Shown: positions 10,900-22,040, counted from the stretch's first letter. The stretch is DNA of 64,000 nucleotides from Thelonectria olida (GCA_020736575.1 JAGPYM010000010.1:1054001-1118000), one strand, 5' to 3'. Made by a program: numbers and translations. Notes: generated by a model from the sequence alone, not told the origin.

Positions 10900-11715
10900 A
10901 TGCTTAGTTTTATTGACAACAACGCTCCGCACGGCAATCTGATGGCGGAATCCATTCCCATTGCGTTGCATGATAATTGCTACGAACCGAAGGAAAATCT
11001 CATTGAGGCCATCTTGGCGGGTGATGTTGCCCGCGTTCAGCAACTTTCTATGCGCAACTATTCGGTGCCGGCAACCGACTCATGGGTTATCTACCAAGCT
11101 TGTCTCCAAGGCCTTGAAATGATGCATGCTCTTTCCATAAACCCAGATTCCAATATCAACCGGGCAATGCCTTGGCAAATGGGCGAGCAGACGATGCATT
11201 TTGTCCTCCGCACCCCTACATGTCGGTTTCGGGGAACTAAGATTGGTGTCATCTCTTTCCTTATTGAGAAGGGCGCTCATCCTTTGCAACGCGATCGACA
11301 AGGAAATACTGCTCTTCACCTCCTCGCTGAGAGCCCAGCCCAAAACAACACCGATGGATTCGGCATTATGCAACTTTTACTGGATAACACTACTTTTATC
11401 CCAAGCACAATTCGCAAAGAGTGTCTTTCCCATATCAACACTCGCAACGACCCTCAAGAAGAAGGCGAAGGCTGTACGCCGCTAATGGTTGCTGTTCTTT
11501 GTGGCAACACCAGCTGCGTCCAGACCCTCTTAGAGCACGGTGCTAGCCCTCATCTTGTCGGTCCCTTGTTTCGGACACCACTTTATTTTGCAGTGGTCAA
11601 GAATCTTACCGGGATCGCTCAGCTTCTCTTACAATATGGAGGTGTCATTGATTCTGAGATTGTGGCTAAGGCTTCGTCCTTAGAAATGATGACGGTGCTC
11701 AGTCAGAGTTTATAG
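10900..11715 (+). CDS. Ankyrin-repeat protein
   Basis: A single-exon frame of 271 aa from an ATG at 10900. It contains ankyrin-type units: GDVARVQQL near the start, IEKGAHPLQRDRQGNTALHLLAE in the middle, and GCTPLMVAVLCGN and LLEHGASPHLVG towards the end. No effector or NTPase domain is present, so it may be a stand-alone scaffold or the repeat part of a larger broken gene. Its last 65 or so codons are duplicated at 20.73-20.94 kb as part of a longer segmental duplication. Function unknown. Confidence 0.6.
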   Translation: MLSFIDNNAPHGNLMAESIPIALHDNCYEPKENLIEAILAGDVARVQQLSMRNYSVPATDSWVIYQACLQGLEMMHALSINPDSNINRAMPWQMGEQTMHFVLRTPTCRFRGTKIGVISFLIEKGAHPLQRDRQGNTALHLLAESPAQNNTDGFGIMQLLLDNTTFIPSTIRKECLSHINTRNDPQEEGEGCTPLMVAVLCGNTSCVQTLLEHGASPHLVGPLFRTPLYFAVVKNLTGIAQLLLQYGGVIDSEIVAKASSLEMMTVLSQSL

Positions 11716-11942
11716 TGTGCGGGAGGAACAAGCAGTTTATAATATACTTGTCCGTTACAGCCATAAGCCGCAATAGAAATATAACAGTCATGCACCGACC
11801 GCTTGTCACCTACGCTCGGCTTCTGATGCGCGCTCGTAAAAGTGACATGCCTGCCTTCTGGGTACAAGCCAGTGGCTGTTCCTCAATTTCGCCTTTGGTG
11901 AGGGCATGTAAGGCTTCCCCAGCGGTGATTGTTTGCCTTGCT

Positions 11943-11972
11943 CCACAACTGGTTTCCGACAACCAGTTGTGG
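11943..11972. repeat. Perfect 12-bp inverted repeat (hairpin), copy 1
   Basis: Arms CCACAACTGGTT and AACCAGTTGTGG are separated by six bases. The same hairpin, with a different loop, is at 21328-21357. Each arm contains ACTGGT/ACCAGT, the core of the TACYRGTA array. Confidence 0.85.
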
Positions 11973-12109
11973 ATACGCAGGCGCCTGGTTGACCCCTGAT
12001 GCTACCAATCAGCAGGTCCCAGCAGCCGCCTTCCGGACAGTCTCCACTTATTGGTGCCGGAATCACCGAAAGATGCCGTCTCTAGGCGCCGGAGACGCTG
12101 AAACTTGCC

Positions 12110-12293
12110 GATTGGATTGACTGTGGCTGTTTGCAACCATGGGGTGATTGGTTAACAACCGGAATACCCCCTCATGCTCTGGTTGCTTTGAGCCATGAAC
12201 CTCTGCTACGTGCAACTGCCACGAGTCCACATCGTCGATAACGGTCTCTTCGTTCTCCTTCAGGCATGCAGGACATGGGAATGGTTGCTGAAA
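12110..12293 (-). pseudogene. DUF3435 recombinase remnant (C-terminal zinc-finger piece)
   Basis: The minus strand encodes FQQPFPCPACLKENEETV and HVAEVHGSKQPEHEG, nearly identical to the C-terminal finger of the intact gene at 22.6-25.2 kb. Coding sequence then jumps directly into the 3' flank of that gene (match resuming at CCGGAATAC near 12163), so roughly 300 bp of the C-terminus is deleted. No upstream recombinase domain is present. Confidence 0.8.
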
Positions 12294-12531
12294 CTGGGGA
12301 CGGGGACGGAGATGTGGAATCTTGTTTCTCCACTGATCCATCACACATGTCCGGCCGCCCACCGAGGAATGCCAACTCCGGGACCCACCCAGATTGATGG
12401 ACGCAGATGTGGAATCTTGTTCCAAACTGCAAGTCTGTTTACAATTCGTTTGCGAATGTGAGGTTTTATTCACTTATTCACAGAAAAGATGCTTGAAAGA
12501 ATTCTCATCTAAAATGCTTCCGCATGCTACA

Positions 12532-13437
12532 TTACTCAGCACACGCTTTCTCCCGTCTTTGTATTGCTACCTTTTTACAGTATTGGACAGTCGACAGCAA
12601 ATGAAACCAGAATAGCGCTGACCAAACGAGGAGCATGACGGCAACCGCCGAAAAGACAAAGGCGATAGACAACAAAGCGATGCCAAACGAGAAGTGTTGG
12701 AACGCAATGCTGCTATTGAACCTCTCCGTCGCCAACGCTACCTGCATGGCCGATAGAAGAATGCTGATGTAGACAAAGACGGCCAAGATCCAGCCAAAAT
12801 TGCGTTCAAATACCGTGGTGTAACGTGTTGACCCTGTCATGAACCCGAACACTGCATTGTGTATAGAGAATCCGGCTGCGCCGAAACGGTACAAAGTGTT
12901 AAGCCGCGACAAACGTAGTTCCCCATATCCGTAGCGACGATCGACTTGACATAGTGTGCGGGTGTCAATATGCCTGGAGACATCAATCATGAAAGCATTC
13001 CACGCCTCCCAGCTAATATCAGCAGGTAGGAGCCCTGTCTCACGGGCGATATGCAAATCACTCTTGTGACAGACAAGCCAGGAATATGACAGGAGCATGC
13101 CACAAGCGCTCTTATGGAGCGCTTCATGGATGCATAGGTGTTGCTGCCAAAAGTCAAAGTCAAGAAGATATTCGGGCACCGGCTTGATAAATATACAAGC
13201 ATCGTGCCATACTAGATGCTCATCGGGGGACTCGGTAGGGTAGATGGTGCGCAGAAGCAACCTCTGTCTATGTAGAGGCCGGGCGGGTCGCGGGAGCCCG
13301 GCAAACCAAAGGTATTCGTGGAGCTTGCCCATCTTTTTGGTTTGAAGCTCGATAGCCAGCCAATCTTGTGTGTTTTGTCTTGGGTCTGACAATTGGTCAC
13401 AGTCTCGGAAACAGTGCGGTAGAGTTGTGCGGGTCAT
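12532..13437 (-). CDS. DUF6601-like membrane protein
   Basis: An intact single-exon frame of about 301 aa from the ATG at 13435-13437; the open frame extends upstream, but only with a non-ATG start. It has the hallmark order of the fungal DUF6601 family: LHEYLWFAGLPRPARPLH, then HLVWHDACIFIKPVPEYLL and FW. Two long hydrophobic segments at the C-terminus (FGWILAVFVYISILLSAMQV and IALLSIAFVFSAVAVMLL) should be membrane spans separated by a short loop, with a basic tail after them. The family has no known biochemical function. It sits alone between the ankyrin gene and the hydrolase-NLR. I am fairly sure of the family from the motif order. Confidence 0.75.
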   Translation of the reverse strand: MTRTTLPHCFRDCDQLSDPRQNTQDWLAIELQTKKMGKLHEYLWFAGLPRPARPLHRQRLLLRTIYPTESPDEHLVWHDACIFIKPVPEYLLDFDFWQQHLCIHEALHKSACGMLLSYSWLVCHKSDLHIARETGLLPADISWEAWNAFMIDVSRHIDTRTLCQVDRRYGYGELRLSRLNTLYRFGAAGFSIHNAVFGFMTGSTRYTTVFERNFGWILAVFVYISILLSAMQVALATERFNSSIAFQHFSFGIALLSIAFVFSAVAVMLLVWSALFWFHLLSTVQYCKKVAIQRREKACAE

Positions 13438-14910
13438 CGTCCGGAGAGCATTCGCTTGAGCGAACGGTGGGACAAGTGGGCAAGTCTGGGGCCAACAGTT
13501 AAGCTTAGTTTCGGCAGATGGCACAGATCTTGGTTTATGCTCACTGTGATATCCATGATCAATAGAACGCGTGGTGGAGGGCTGGCGAGGAGATTTCGTG
13601 ATACAGAAGACAGCGGCCGAAAGGAAGCCTCAACTGACCAAAGAGTCAGCCCAGTTCAGCAGGATCATGTGACCGCACTTGCGCATTCCGCTGGCACGAT
13701 ATGCCTACCGTGGAGCCCTGTAAGGCTGATGCTATGCTGGATAGTGGTTTTGTCAGTTTTACGGAGGGAAACATTCTTGTATTGGACATGTGCCCCACCA
13801 ACTCCGCAAGACGCACCCTACAGGTTTGTCACCAGCTTAGCCCCTCCTTGCCCCTCCTTGGGACTGTCCAGCTTCACGGCTCCCCAGACGGAAGACACGT
13901 TGTACTTGTGATCCAAATGGTCACCAAGGCGGGACAGCATACACGAGGACGAAATGTAAGAAGGTGCCGTGAGAACCTATTCATCAACTCGCTGCATTAT
14001 TGCGAAGGGATAGTTACTACGAAAGCCTGTAGGTTCTACTGAGCCAGGTTCTTGCTGAGCAGGCTCATCATACACCGTGAATGCCACGTCAATCCCCCCC
14101 CCACAAGAGTGCACTAGTCTAGTTCCCGGAGACCATTCTATGACAGCTGCATAATTCTCAAGCAAGTACCTCTCTATTAAGCAACCCGATGGGGCAATAA
14201 TAGCGAGCCAATGCAGCGCGGAGATCTGGCGTTACTGCACGAGCAATTTGGCCGGATTGGGACAAAACACCATTAGAGCCTCTGTGGGGTCAAATGCGGG
14301 AGGGAGCGGGAGCAAACCGCCGTCGGGCAGATAGCGGCGATGTCTGGTCGCAAGACGGGAGCTAAATGGAGAACCGCCAACGGTGCAGGTGGATTACGGC
14401 ACAGAGAGGTACCTGAACCGGTTGTATTTCCCACGCCTCGCAGATCGCGAATCGCTCGACAGTGAGATTCGGCGTTCATCTTCGTGAGGCTGTCACGTCG
14501 CGCCTGCCCGGTATAACGCGTTCAGAGGTTTGGGGTCGCGGCCGAACCGCGTGCCGTTTCGAGTACTGGAAAACGCGGGATGGATTGGTGGCCGTGGACT
14601 TTCAGCTCAGCCCCCAACCGCTAGTCCAATTTTGCTTGCAGCTGGTGGAAAAGGCAGTCTTCTAGGCTGAGTGTGCGCCTGTGCTACGGCAGTTATTGGC
14701 AGCGTGCAGCCTGTTTTGTCAACGTTGAATTGATTGGGCGGGATGCTTAGCGTGACTCGATGTTGGCTGTGTTATGCGGCCTGGAAATGCCCAGTCGCAG
14801 CCGCTCGATCTCGTCTCCCTTTCTCCTCACACTTCCGCACGTATCCTTCTGTTTGACCTGTCTGACTCCAACTCCTTGCGTCGAAGACTGTGAGCCGTGG
14901 ATCAGCGCTC
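13438..14910. other. Intergenic stretch upstream of the TPR-NLR
   Basis: No supported gene. An open frame at 13701-14042 (+) has no recognised domain. The right part should hold the promoter of the NLR that starts at 14911. Confidence 0.45.
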
Positions 14911-17900
14911 ATGCAGAGAAATTTCCGCGTCCGTGGTGTGCCCCTCGACTGGGACACGAACCACTTGCAGGGTTTCCTGGCCGAGCAGGAACCTTCTACA
15001 GACCCAGTCGTCGAGTCACTCGCCTCCGAAATCGATGGACGCTCCCGAACCGCTACAGCTACCTTCGGAAACATCCCCTCCCGCCTCCAGACGCCTGGCC
15101 AGACCTGGTCCATCTTGCTGCCAAAGCCGCCCGAGAATCCGTCTGCTCGCAAACAATACCTCATACTCGACGACAGTTTTGCCGGCATTACCACCCTCTA
15201 TTCTCCTCCCTCGACGGACTATGCAGTTGAGTGAGTACATTGCTTCGACCTGGTCGCATAAGCTAACCGACTCAGTCTTATCGCATTGTCTGGCCTCGGC
15301 GGACACGCTTTTGGGTCGTTCAAAGAACGAGGAGGCGATTACATGTGGCTACGAGACGCCCTGCCATACGACATCACACACAAGGACACGAACGACCCGA
15401 TGGTGCGGGTGATGATCTATGGCTACGACTCTCATGTTGCGGACAGCACCAGCATGCAGAACTTGGAGGACCTCGCAACATCGTTCCACAACAGTCTTCT
15501 CCCGTTGACCAAGGCTCCGACAATGAAACCGATCATTCTGGTTGCTCATAGCCTAGGAGGACTTATTACTAAAGAGGTATGTTTCCATCTTTTATGTGCA
15601 CATCTCCTGACGCTGGCAGACTCTCGTCTTTCTGTCAAAGTCAAAGAACGAGGACAATGCAAAACTCGTTCAAGCTGTGTATGGCATCGTGTTCTTCGGA
15701 GTGCCGCACAATGGCATGAATATCAGCTCGCTCATCCCCATGGTCGGGGACCAACCGAACCGGTTCCTGGTTGAGTCACTCAGTCATGAAAATTCGCAGG
15801 TCCTCAGCACCCTACAACGGGAGTTTCCCAAATCGTTGGGGGAGGAGGGTGAGAAGGAGATCGTCTGTTTCTTCGAAACGGAAAGTTCCCCAACAGCTAA
15901 GAAAGCACGCTTCATTGATTACTGGTCAAAGGACACACACTAACCGGGGCCCAGGATGAAAATGGAAAGTGGACAATGACTGGGTCCCCTGCAATCCTAG
16001 TCACCAAGTCTTCTGCTACACATTGCCGTCAGTGGGAGCAAGGCCCCGAGCACATATGTGCTGTCGCCCGTACGCACTCCAACATGGTCAAGTTTGCGCC
16101 TCAAGACAATGAGTACGATAAAGTTTGCGCACGACTTGAAGGCTTGGCTCAACGGGCGATCCAGCGAGGGTGGAAGATGCGAGATCCGGATGTCAAGTGT
16201 ACGTAACATATGCTGTTGGTAGAGCACGTACTGAAGAATGTAGTCCTTGTCCCATACAATCGAAACCAAGACTTTATCGCGAGAGATGCCATATTTGATA
16301 ACATCAAGCAGAAGCTAGGCCATGGTCAACGCAAGCGCTCTGCGAATCGGCGGTCAAGGGTGTCGCTGTACGGCCTTGGCGGCGTTGGGTATGTTGTTCC
16401 GTATCAGGTCAGAGCGCAACGTCTAATGCGTCACAGGAAATCTCAAATTGCGCTGGCATATACCTACTGGCTCCAAGAGACTTGTCCTGACGTCTCTGTA
16501 TTCTGGGTTCACGCAGCCAAAGAGGAACGGTTTCGTCTGGGCTATGCTTCCATCGCTCAAGAATGCGCCATTCCTGGCCATGATGATCCGAAAGCAGACC
16601 TATTGTTGCTCGTCAAGACCTGGCTCGAGAAGACCCACAAGAGGCGGTGGCTCATGGTAATTGATAACGCCGACGAAACAGAACTCTTCTTCCCATCCCA
16701 CCAAGATCGAGACAAGACCGGCCCATCAAACAGCAAAGTCAAAGAAGGCAACTTAGGCCGCTATATTCCCGTTTGTAGCCATGGATCGATTCTCATCACG
16801 AGCAGAAACAAACAGGCGGCATTCGACCTAGCGCAAGGAAAGCCCCCGATCGAAGTGGGCGAAATGACAGATGACGAAGCACACCGTCTAGTGCGTGCGG
16901 TATTAGACGACAGCGAAATCTCCACCGAGGATACGTCCCGTCTCGCAGCCCGATTGGAGCATTTACCGCTTGCCATAGCGCAGGCAACAGCTTTCATCCA
17001 AAGGAATACCATTTCAATTAGTGAATATGTCCAGCTCTTGAATGAGGGCGACGCGGCGCTAGTGGATCGTCTAAGCGAACCATTCGAAACAGCGGGGAGA
17101 GACTCGGAGATTCCACACGCAGTTACGGCAACATGGATTATTTCCTTCGAACAGCTCGAGAGGCGTCATACCCCAACCAGTAATGTCTTATCTGTTATCA
17201 GTCTCTTTGATCGTCAGGGTATCCCAAAGAAATTCGTTGCAGACTATTGGCACCGAACGCAGGCTGCCGAATCAGGGGGGAGTGAGGCTGCGGAAGTCAC
17301 CAAGGTCCTAGGGACTCTCAAAGCATTTTCCTTTATATCGGAGGGAAAGGATCATTCTGTGGACATGCACCGACTAGTACAATTGGTGATGCGTAAATGG
17401 CTTTTCAATGAGAAAAAGATGGCTAAGTTCGCGCAGGATGCTCTCCATATCGTATCGGATGCGTACCCGTTTGGGCGATTCGAGACTCGAGAGCTTTGTC
17501 TCAAGTACCTCCCGCATGCCCAGGCGGTGCTGAAGAATGGGGAGTCGGGAGAAAGAGATGATGAGATTGCAAAGGCATCTCTTTTGCACGGTATGGCTGG
17601 GTATTTTCTTTATCAAGGTCGATGGAAGGAGGCCGAAGAGCTATTTGTGAGAGTGATGGAGCTGAGGAAGAGGGTGCTTGGAGAGGAGCATCCCTCGACG
17701 CTGACCAGCATGGCCAACCTGGCGTCGACGTACAGGAACCAAGGGCGGTGGAAGGAGGCGGAGGCGCTACAGGTGCGAGTGATGGAGACGAGAAAGAGGG
17801 TGCTTGGAGAGGAGCATCCCTCGACGCTGACCAGCATGGCCAACCTGGCGTCGACGTACTGGAACCAAGGGCGATGGAAGGAGGCGGAGGCGCTGGAGGT

Positions 17901-19515
17901 GCGGGTGATGGAGACGAGCTCGAGGGTGCTTGGAGAGGAGCATCCCTCGACGCTGACCAGCATGGCCAACCTGGCGTCGACGTACAGGAACCAAGGGCGG
18001 TGGGAGGAAGCGGAAGATCTACAAGCGAAGGAACTGGGAATTTGCTCGAGGGTGCTTGGAGAGGAGCATCCCGACACGCTGACCAGCATGGCCAACCTGG
18101 CGTCGACGTACTGGAACCAAGGGCGGTGGAAGGAGGCGGAGGAGCTACAAGCGAAGGAACTGGGAATTCGCTCGAGGGTGCTTGGAGAGGAGCATCCTGA
18201 CACGCTGACCAGCATGGCCAGCCTGGCGTTGACGTACTGGAACCAAGGGCGATGGAAGGAGGCGGAGGCGCTACAGGTGCGAGTGATGGAGACGAGAAAG
18301 AGGGTGCTTGGAGAGGAGCATCCCGATACGCTGACCAGCATGGCCAACCTGGCGTCGACGTACTGGAACCAAGGGCGATGGAAGGAGGCGGAGGCGCTAG
18401 AGGTGCGAGTGATGGAGACGAGCTCGAGGGTGCTTGGAGAGGAGCATCCCTCGACGCTGACCAGCATGGCCAACCTGGCGTCGACGTACAGGAACCAAGG
18501 GCGGTGGAAGGAGGCGGAGGCGCTACAGGTGCGAGTGATGGAGACGAGAAAGAGGGTGCTTGGAGAGGAGCATCCCTCGACGCTGACCAGCATGGCCAAC
18601 CTGGCGTCGACGTACTGGAACCAAGGGCGGTGGAAGGAGGCGGAGGCGCTACAGGTGCGAGTGATGGAGACGAGCTCGAGGGTGCTTGGAGAGGAGCATC
18701 CCTCGATGCTGACCAGCATGGCCAACCTAGCATCAACGTACGGGAACCAAGGGCGGTGGAAGGAGGCGGAGGCGCTACAGGTGCGAGTGATGGAGACGAG
18801 CTCGAGGGTGCTTGGAGAGGAGCATCCCTCGATGCTGACCAGCATGGCCAACCTGGCGTCGACGTACAGGAACCAAGGGCGGTGGAAGGAGGCGGAGGCG
18901 CTACAGGTGCGAGTGATGGAGACGAGAAAGAGGGTGCTTGGAGAGGAGCATCCCTCGACGCTGACCAGCATGGCCAACCTGGCGTCGACGTACTGGAACC
19001 AAGGGCGATGGAAGGAGGCGGAGGCGCTGGAGGTGCGAGTGATGGAGACGAGAAAGAGGGTGCTTGGAGAGGAGCATCCCGACACGCTGACCAGCATGGC
19101 CAACCTGGCATCGACGTACGGGAACCAAGGGCGGTGGGAGGAAGCGGAAGATCTACAAGCGAAGGAACTGGGAATTTGCTCGAGGGTGCTTGGAGAGGAG
19201 CATCCCGACACGCTGACCAGCATGGCCAACCTGGCGTCGACGTACTGGAACCAAGGGCGGTGGAAGGAGGCGGAGGAGCTACAAGCGAAGGAACTGGGAA
19301 TTCGCTCGAGGGTGCTTGGAGAGGAGCATCCCGACACGCTGACCAGCATGAACAACCTGGCCTATACATGGAAAAGGCAAGGCCTTTCTGCAGAAGCTAT
19401 AACTCTGATGCAAAAATGTGTCTTTCTGCGACAGCAGCATCTTGGTTTAGATCATCCTCATACTGTATCCTCCTTGGCGGCTTTGACTGTATGGCAAGGA
19501 GGGCCGGACAGCTAG
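14911..19515 (+). CDS. SesB-like hydrolase / NB-ARC / TPR NLR receptor
   Basis: Six exons give an intact 1457-aa protein: 14911-15230, 15276-15576, 15620-15904, 15955-16198, 16244-16388 and 16437-19515. All junctions keep frame. Four introns are GT-AG; the third (15905-15954) appears to be GC-AG. Residues about 90-380 form an alpha/beta-hydrolase of the SesB type with nucleophile Ser199 in VAHSLGG and VFFGVPHNG downstream. NB-ARC follows: P-loop GLGGVGKS at 427-434 (split by intron 5), Walker B WLMVIDNAD, GSILITSRN and LPLAIAQA. Residues 828-1415 are fourteen 42-aa kinesin-light-chain-type TPRs, then one decayed unit. In the known family, ligand sensing by the repeats drives NB-ARC oligomerisation and activates the hydrolase in incompatibility or cell death; the ligand here is unknown. 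It is the only complete NLR in the window. Confidence 0.88.
17623..19386 (+). repeat. Fourteen 126-bp TPR-coding tandem repeats
   Basis: Units have the pattern WKEAEALxVRVMET, RVLGEEHPxTLTSM, ANLASTYxNQGR and are nearly identical in DNA. Variation is limited mainly to two-residue choices: RK/SS/CS/RS before RVLG, S/D after EEHP, R/W/G after STY, and the VRVMET versus AKELGI variant. Units 3-5 and 12-14 share the AKELGI block, suggesting unit shuffling or conversion. Confidence 0.92.
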
Positions 19516-20348
19516 TATTATATGCGCAGAATACTGATTTACTATTAGTTAACAATAGCATGGTATTAAAACAATCTGTTTTATCTCTCACTTCAGAGAC
19601 AATTGGCGGAGGGTTCGGAGGACCTTCGGTGACAGGACTATCCAAGCACCATTCTTTCCCAATATTTTCTTCTCACTTTGCTCTCGGGGGGTATTAGGGG
19701 CCGGGAGAAATTTATTGTCTTCGATGGCTGGCTATGGGGCTGCAACCAAGCGAGAAGTATTGTTGAAAAGTGACAAAGAAGGCTGCTGAATGCTGCCGGA
19801 AGCAGCTGGAAGCTTAGGAGAAAATCGCCTCTTTGCCTCCTATGGCGAATATCAACACTTGTGGCAGAGGCTGATAAATCAGCTATTTCCAGTTGCTTCC
19901 ACATAGGACAGTTAAGGCATATATAGCAGGCTTCACACCCTCCAGAAGAAAGGGGAGAGACCTTCAGACATTATCAATACAAGCAATTCACCCCTACATC
20001 TGACAAGTATCTACAACTGCGATCAGGTGACACCAATTCTAGATCATTCACATGTTTCTATGCGAATCCCCGAGAACCTACGGAGTGCTATGGTTTCACC
20101 AATCAAGGGATATTTGCAGCCGCCTGCCTGATAGTCCCCACTTATCCGTTACCTTGTCCGGTCCGATCACCGAGAAATGCCGACTCCGGGGCCCACCCAT
20201 ATCGATAGGCGGAGTGGTGAAATCCCGTACCGAGGCCCGCAGTCTTCACAAAATCGATTGCGATTGTTTGAACATTCTATTCAGGCAATAAAGCGCATTA
20301 GTGGACAATCAATCTTTACTACATGGAATGATTCTATCAATCCTGTGT
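19516..20348. other. Intergenic stretch with a decayed repeat
   Basis: No supported gene. A CATATATAG sequence near 19920 could be a TATA box of a lost gene. The stretch at about 20160-20220 (CACCGAGAAATGCCGACTCC and following) has a transition-rich relative at about 12360-12420. Confidence 0.45.
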
Positions 20349-20654
20349 CTATGACTGATGTAGCTCTAGAAAGTAGCCATCATCCCGTCCTGTAACCCAG
20401 AACTCCTCATTTGCGTGAGGTTCTGAACTGAGATCTACTGGAAGCCTGTTTCCATTAGCATCAGATTCTAAATCTAGGTCCCACTTCACTTCTTCACCAT
20501 CCGGGCGTGCGGATTTCTTCCGTCTCTGCCGTTTGGATGATGAGGCTCCCCTTTGCCCTTCTCTCCTCCTTTTACATCCCAGGCTAGCTTCCATCTCCCC
20601 TTCCCCCTCGCACCTTGGTTGCCTCGAATCGTGGGCCTGTTCCACATGCAACAA
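20349..20654 (-). pseudogene. DUF3435 recombinase remnant (C-terminal end)
   Basis: The minus-strand frame carries a basic Lys/Arg-rich stretch followed by SSEPHANEEFWVTGRDDGYF, homologous to the last residues of the intact DUF3435 protein (LHADEEFWVTGRDDD). Upstream domains are absent and the frame ends abruptly. It abuts an ankyrin fragment on the opposite strand. Confidence 0.7.
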
Positions 20655-20726
20655 CCATGAGTCTAAGCCGTCGATAGTGGCCTCCTTGTCTTCTCTCAGA
20701 CTTGCGGGACATTGGAAAGGCTGTTG

Positions 20727-20943
20727 GAGCCCTCTTAGAGCACGGCGCTAGCCCTCACCTTGTCGGTCCCTTGTTTCGAACACTTTATTTTGCAGTGGTC
20801 AATAATTTTACCGGGAACGCCCAGCTTCTCTTGCAGCATGGAGCTGTTATTGATGCTGAAATTGTGACTAAGGCTTCGTCCTCGGAAATGACGAAGGTGC
20901 TCAGTCAGAGTTTATGGTGTTTGGGGGGAGCATCAAGACCTTA
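20727..20943 (+). pseudogene. Duplicated ankyrin fragment
   Basis: The frame LLEHGASPHLVGPLFRT, then LYFAVV and KASSSEMTKVLSQSL, repeats the C-terminus of the gene at 10900-11715 with point changes and a small deletion. It begins the second copy of a segmental duplication that runs to about 21600. Confidence 0.8.
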
Positions 20944-21327
20944 AGCAGTTTATGACTACATACTTGTCCGTGGCAGTCATAAGCCGTAATAGAAAATTAT
21001 TTCTTTTGAAAGATGAAGTCTCCTTGCAACGATCTTGTGTGCACGTATCGCTTGTCACCTACGCTCGGCTCTACCTTGCGACCTCCCGTAGGATGAAGCC
21101 TCCTCCGAAGGCTGCAACTCTATCCTAACATTCAAACACAGATTCAATGGCGCCGTGTGATCTTTGTGCGGTCTTGCGCACGAGCGCTTGATGCTCGACT
21201 AGGATTTCATGCGATTGTTCAGGTAATCGGCATCATCAGAAATAGTCCAGGTAGAAACATGATGCGTGTTCGTCTGAAAGCACTGGGCTCGTGTTGAACA
21301 CGCCTGCCTTGGTTTACTTCACTTACT

Positions 21328-21357
21328 CCACAACTGGTTCCCGGAAACCAGTTGTGG
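21328..21357. repeat. Perfect 12-bp inverted repeat (hairpin), copy 2
   Basis: The arms match those at 11943-11972 exactly (CCACAACTGGTT / AACCAGTTGTGG); the loop is CCCGGA instead of TCCGAC. It lies inside the duplicated segment. Confidence 0.85.
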
Positions 21358-21594
21358 ATACACAGGCGCCTCCTTGACTTGTGATGCTACCAATCAGCAG
21401 GTCCCAGCAGCCGCCTTCCGGACAGTCTCCACTTATTGGTGCCGGAATGGCTCCAGGGCTGTTCCAACTGGTCTGGTTCCGGGCCCCGGGCGCCCAATTT
21501 TACTACGGTACTAATCGGATTTGACTGTGGCTGTCTGCGACTATGGGGTGATTGATTGACATGGGATCATCATTCTTCTCCCGGGCTAATTCTA

Positions 21595-22040
21595 TCAAAT
21601 GCCATCCTCCCAGTAATCATTATCTCGTCTAGACCCCCAAAACTCATCTCGTCGCTGCTTAAGAAGCTGACTCTCGAGACTGTCCTTGATCGCTTTGATC
21701 CGTGACAAACACTGTTTCGCCTTATCCTTTTTCGATGGGTCCATTTTCAGCATTTGATGTTCATCTCGAAGGGCTTGGATGTCTGCTCGTGCTTCGAAGT
21801 TATTAAGATCCTGTCTTGTGATATGGACCGGAGCATGACCGTCTCGGCGCAGAAAGGCCTGACTCATCCTCTCGATTAACTTTTAGGTGTCTCAAATACT
21901 TCTGTGGAATTCGATAGGATGAAGTTGCGAAGAGCCGGCGCTAAGGATCCTAATTATCAGTGTGAGTATAGGTTTAAGAACGTAATTTCTCTTGATGCAT
22001 ACCGTTGAGATGACTACCAGCTCTTACTCCCGCGATAGCT
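21595..22040 (-). pseudogene. Internally deleted DUF3435 recombinase copy
   Basis: The minus strand retains the start of the last exon (HITRQDLNNFEARADIQALR, KAIKDSLESQLLKQRRDEF) fused directly to the final residues (RRDNDYWEDGI), so the zinc-finger part is deleted. Upstream it keeps a recognisable copy of the preceding intron and the end of the previous exon. It is therefore a DNA-level duplicate, not a retrocopy. Differences from the intact gene include many C/T and G/A changes. Confidence 0.8.

Noticed and set aside
10596..10907. Open frame of 103 codons upstream of the ankyrin gene
   Set aside because: Overlaps the TACYRGTA array and shows no domain or splice signal.
12195..12615. Plus-strand frames across the recombinase remnant
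   Set aside because: They lie antisense to a clear DUF3435 fragment and to the end of the DUF6601 gene.
17501..19369. Very long open frames (about 580-620 codons) antisense to the TPR array, plus another plus-strand frame
   Set aside because: The repeat unit is 126 bp, a multiple of three, so any frame free of stops in one unit stays open throughout. Products are low-complexity and the sense frame has clear NLR domains.
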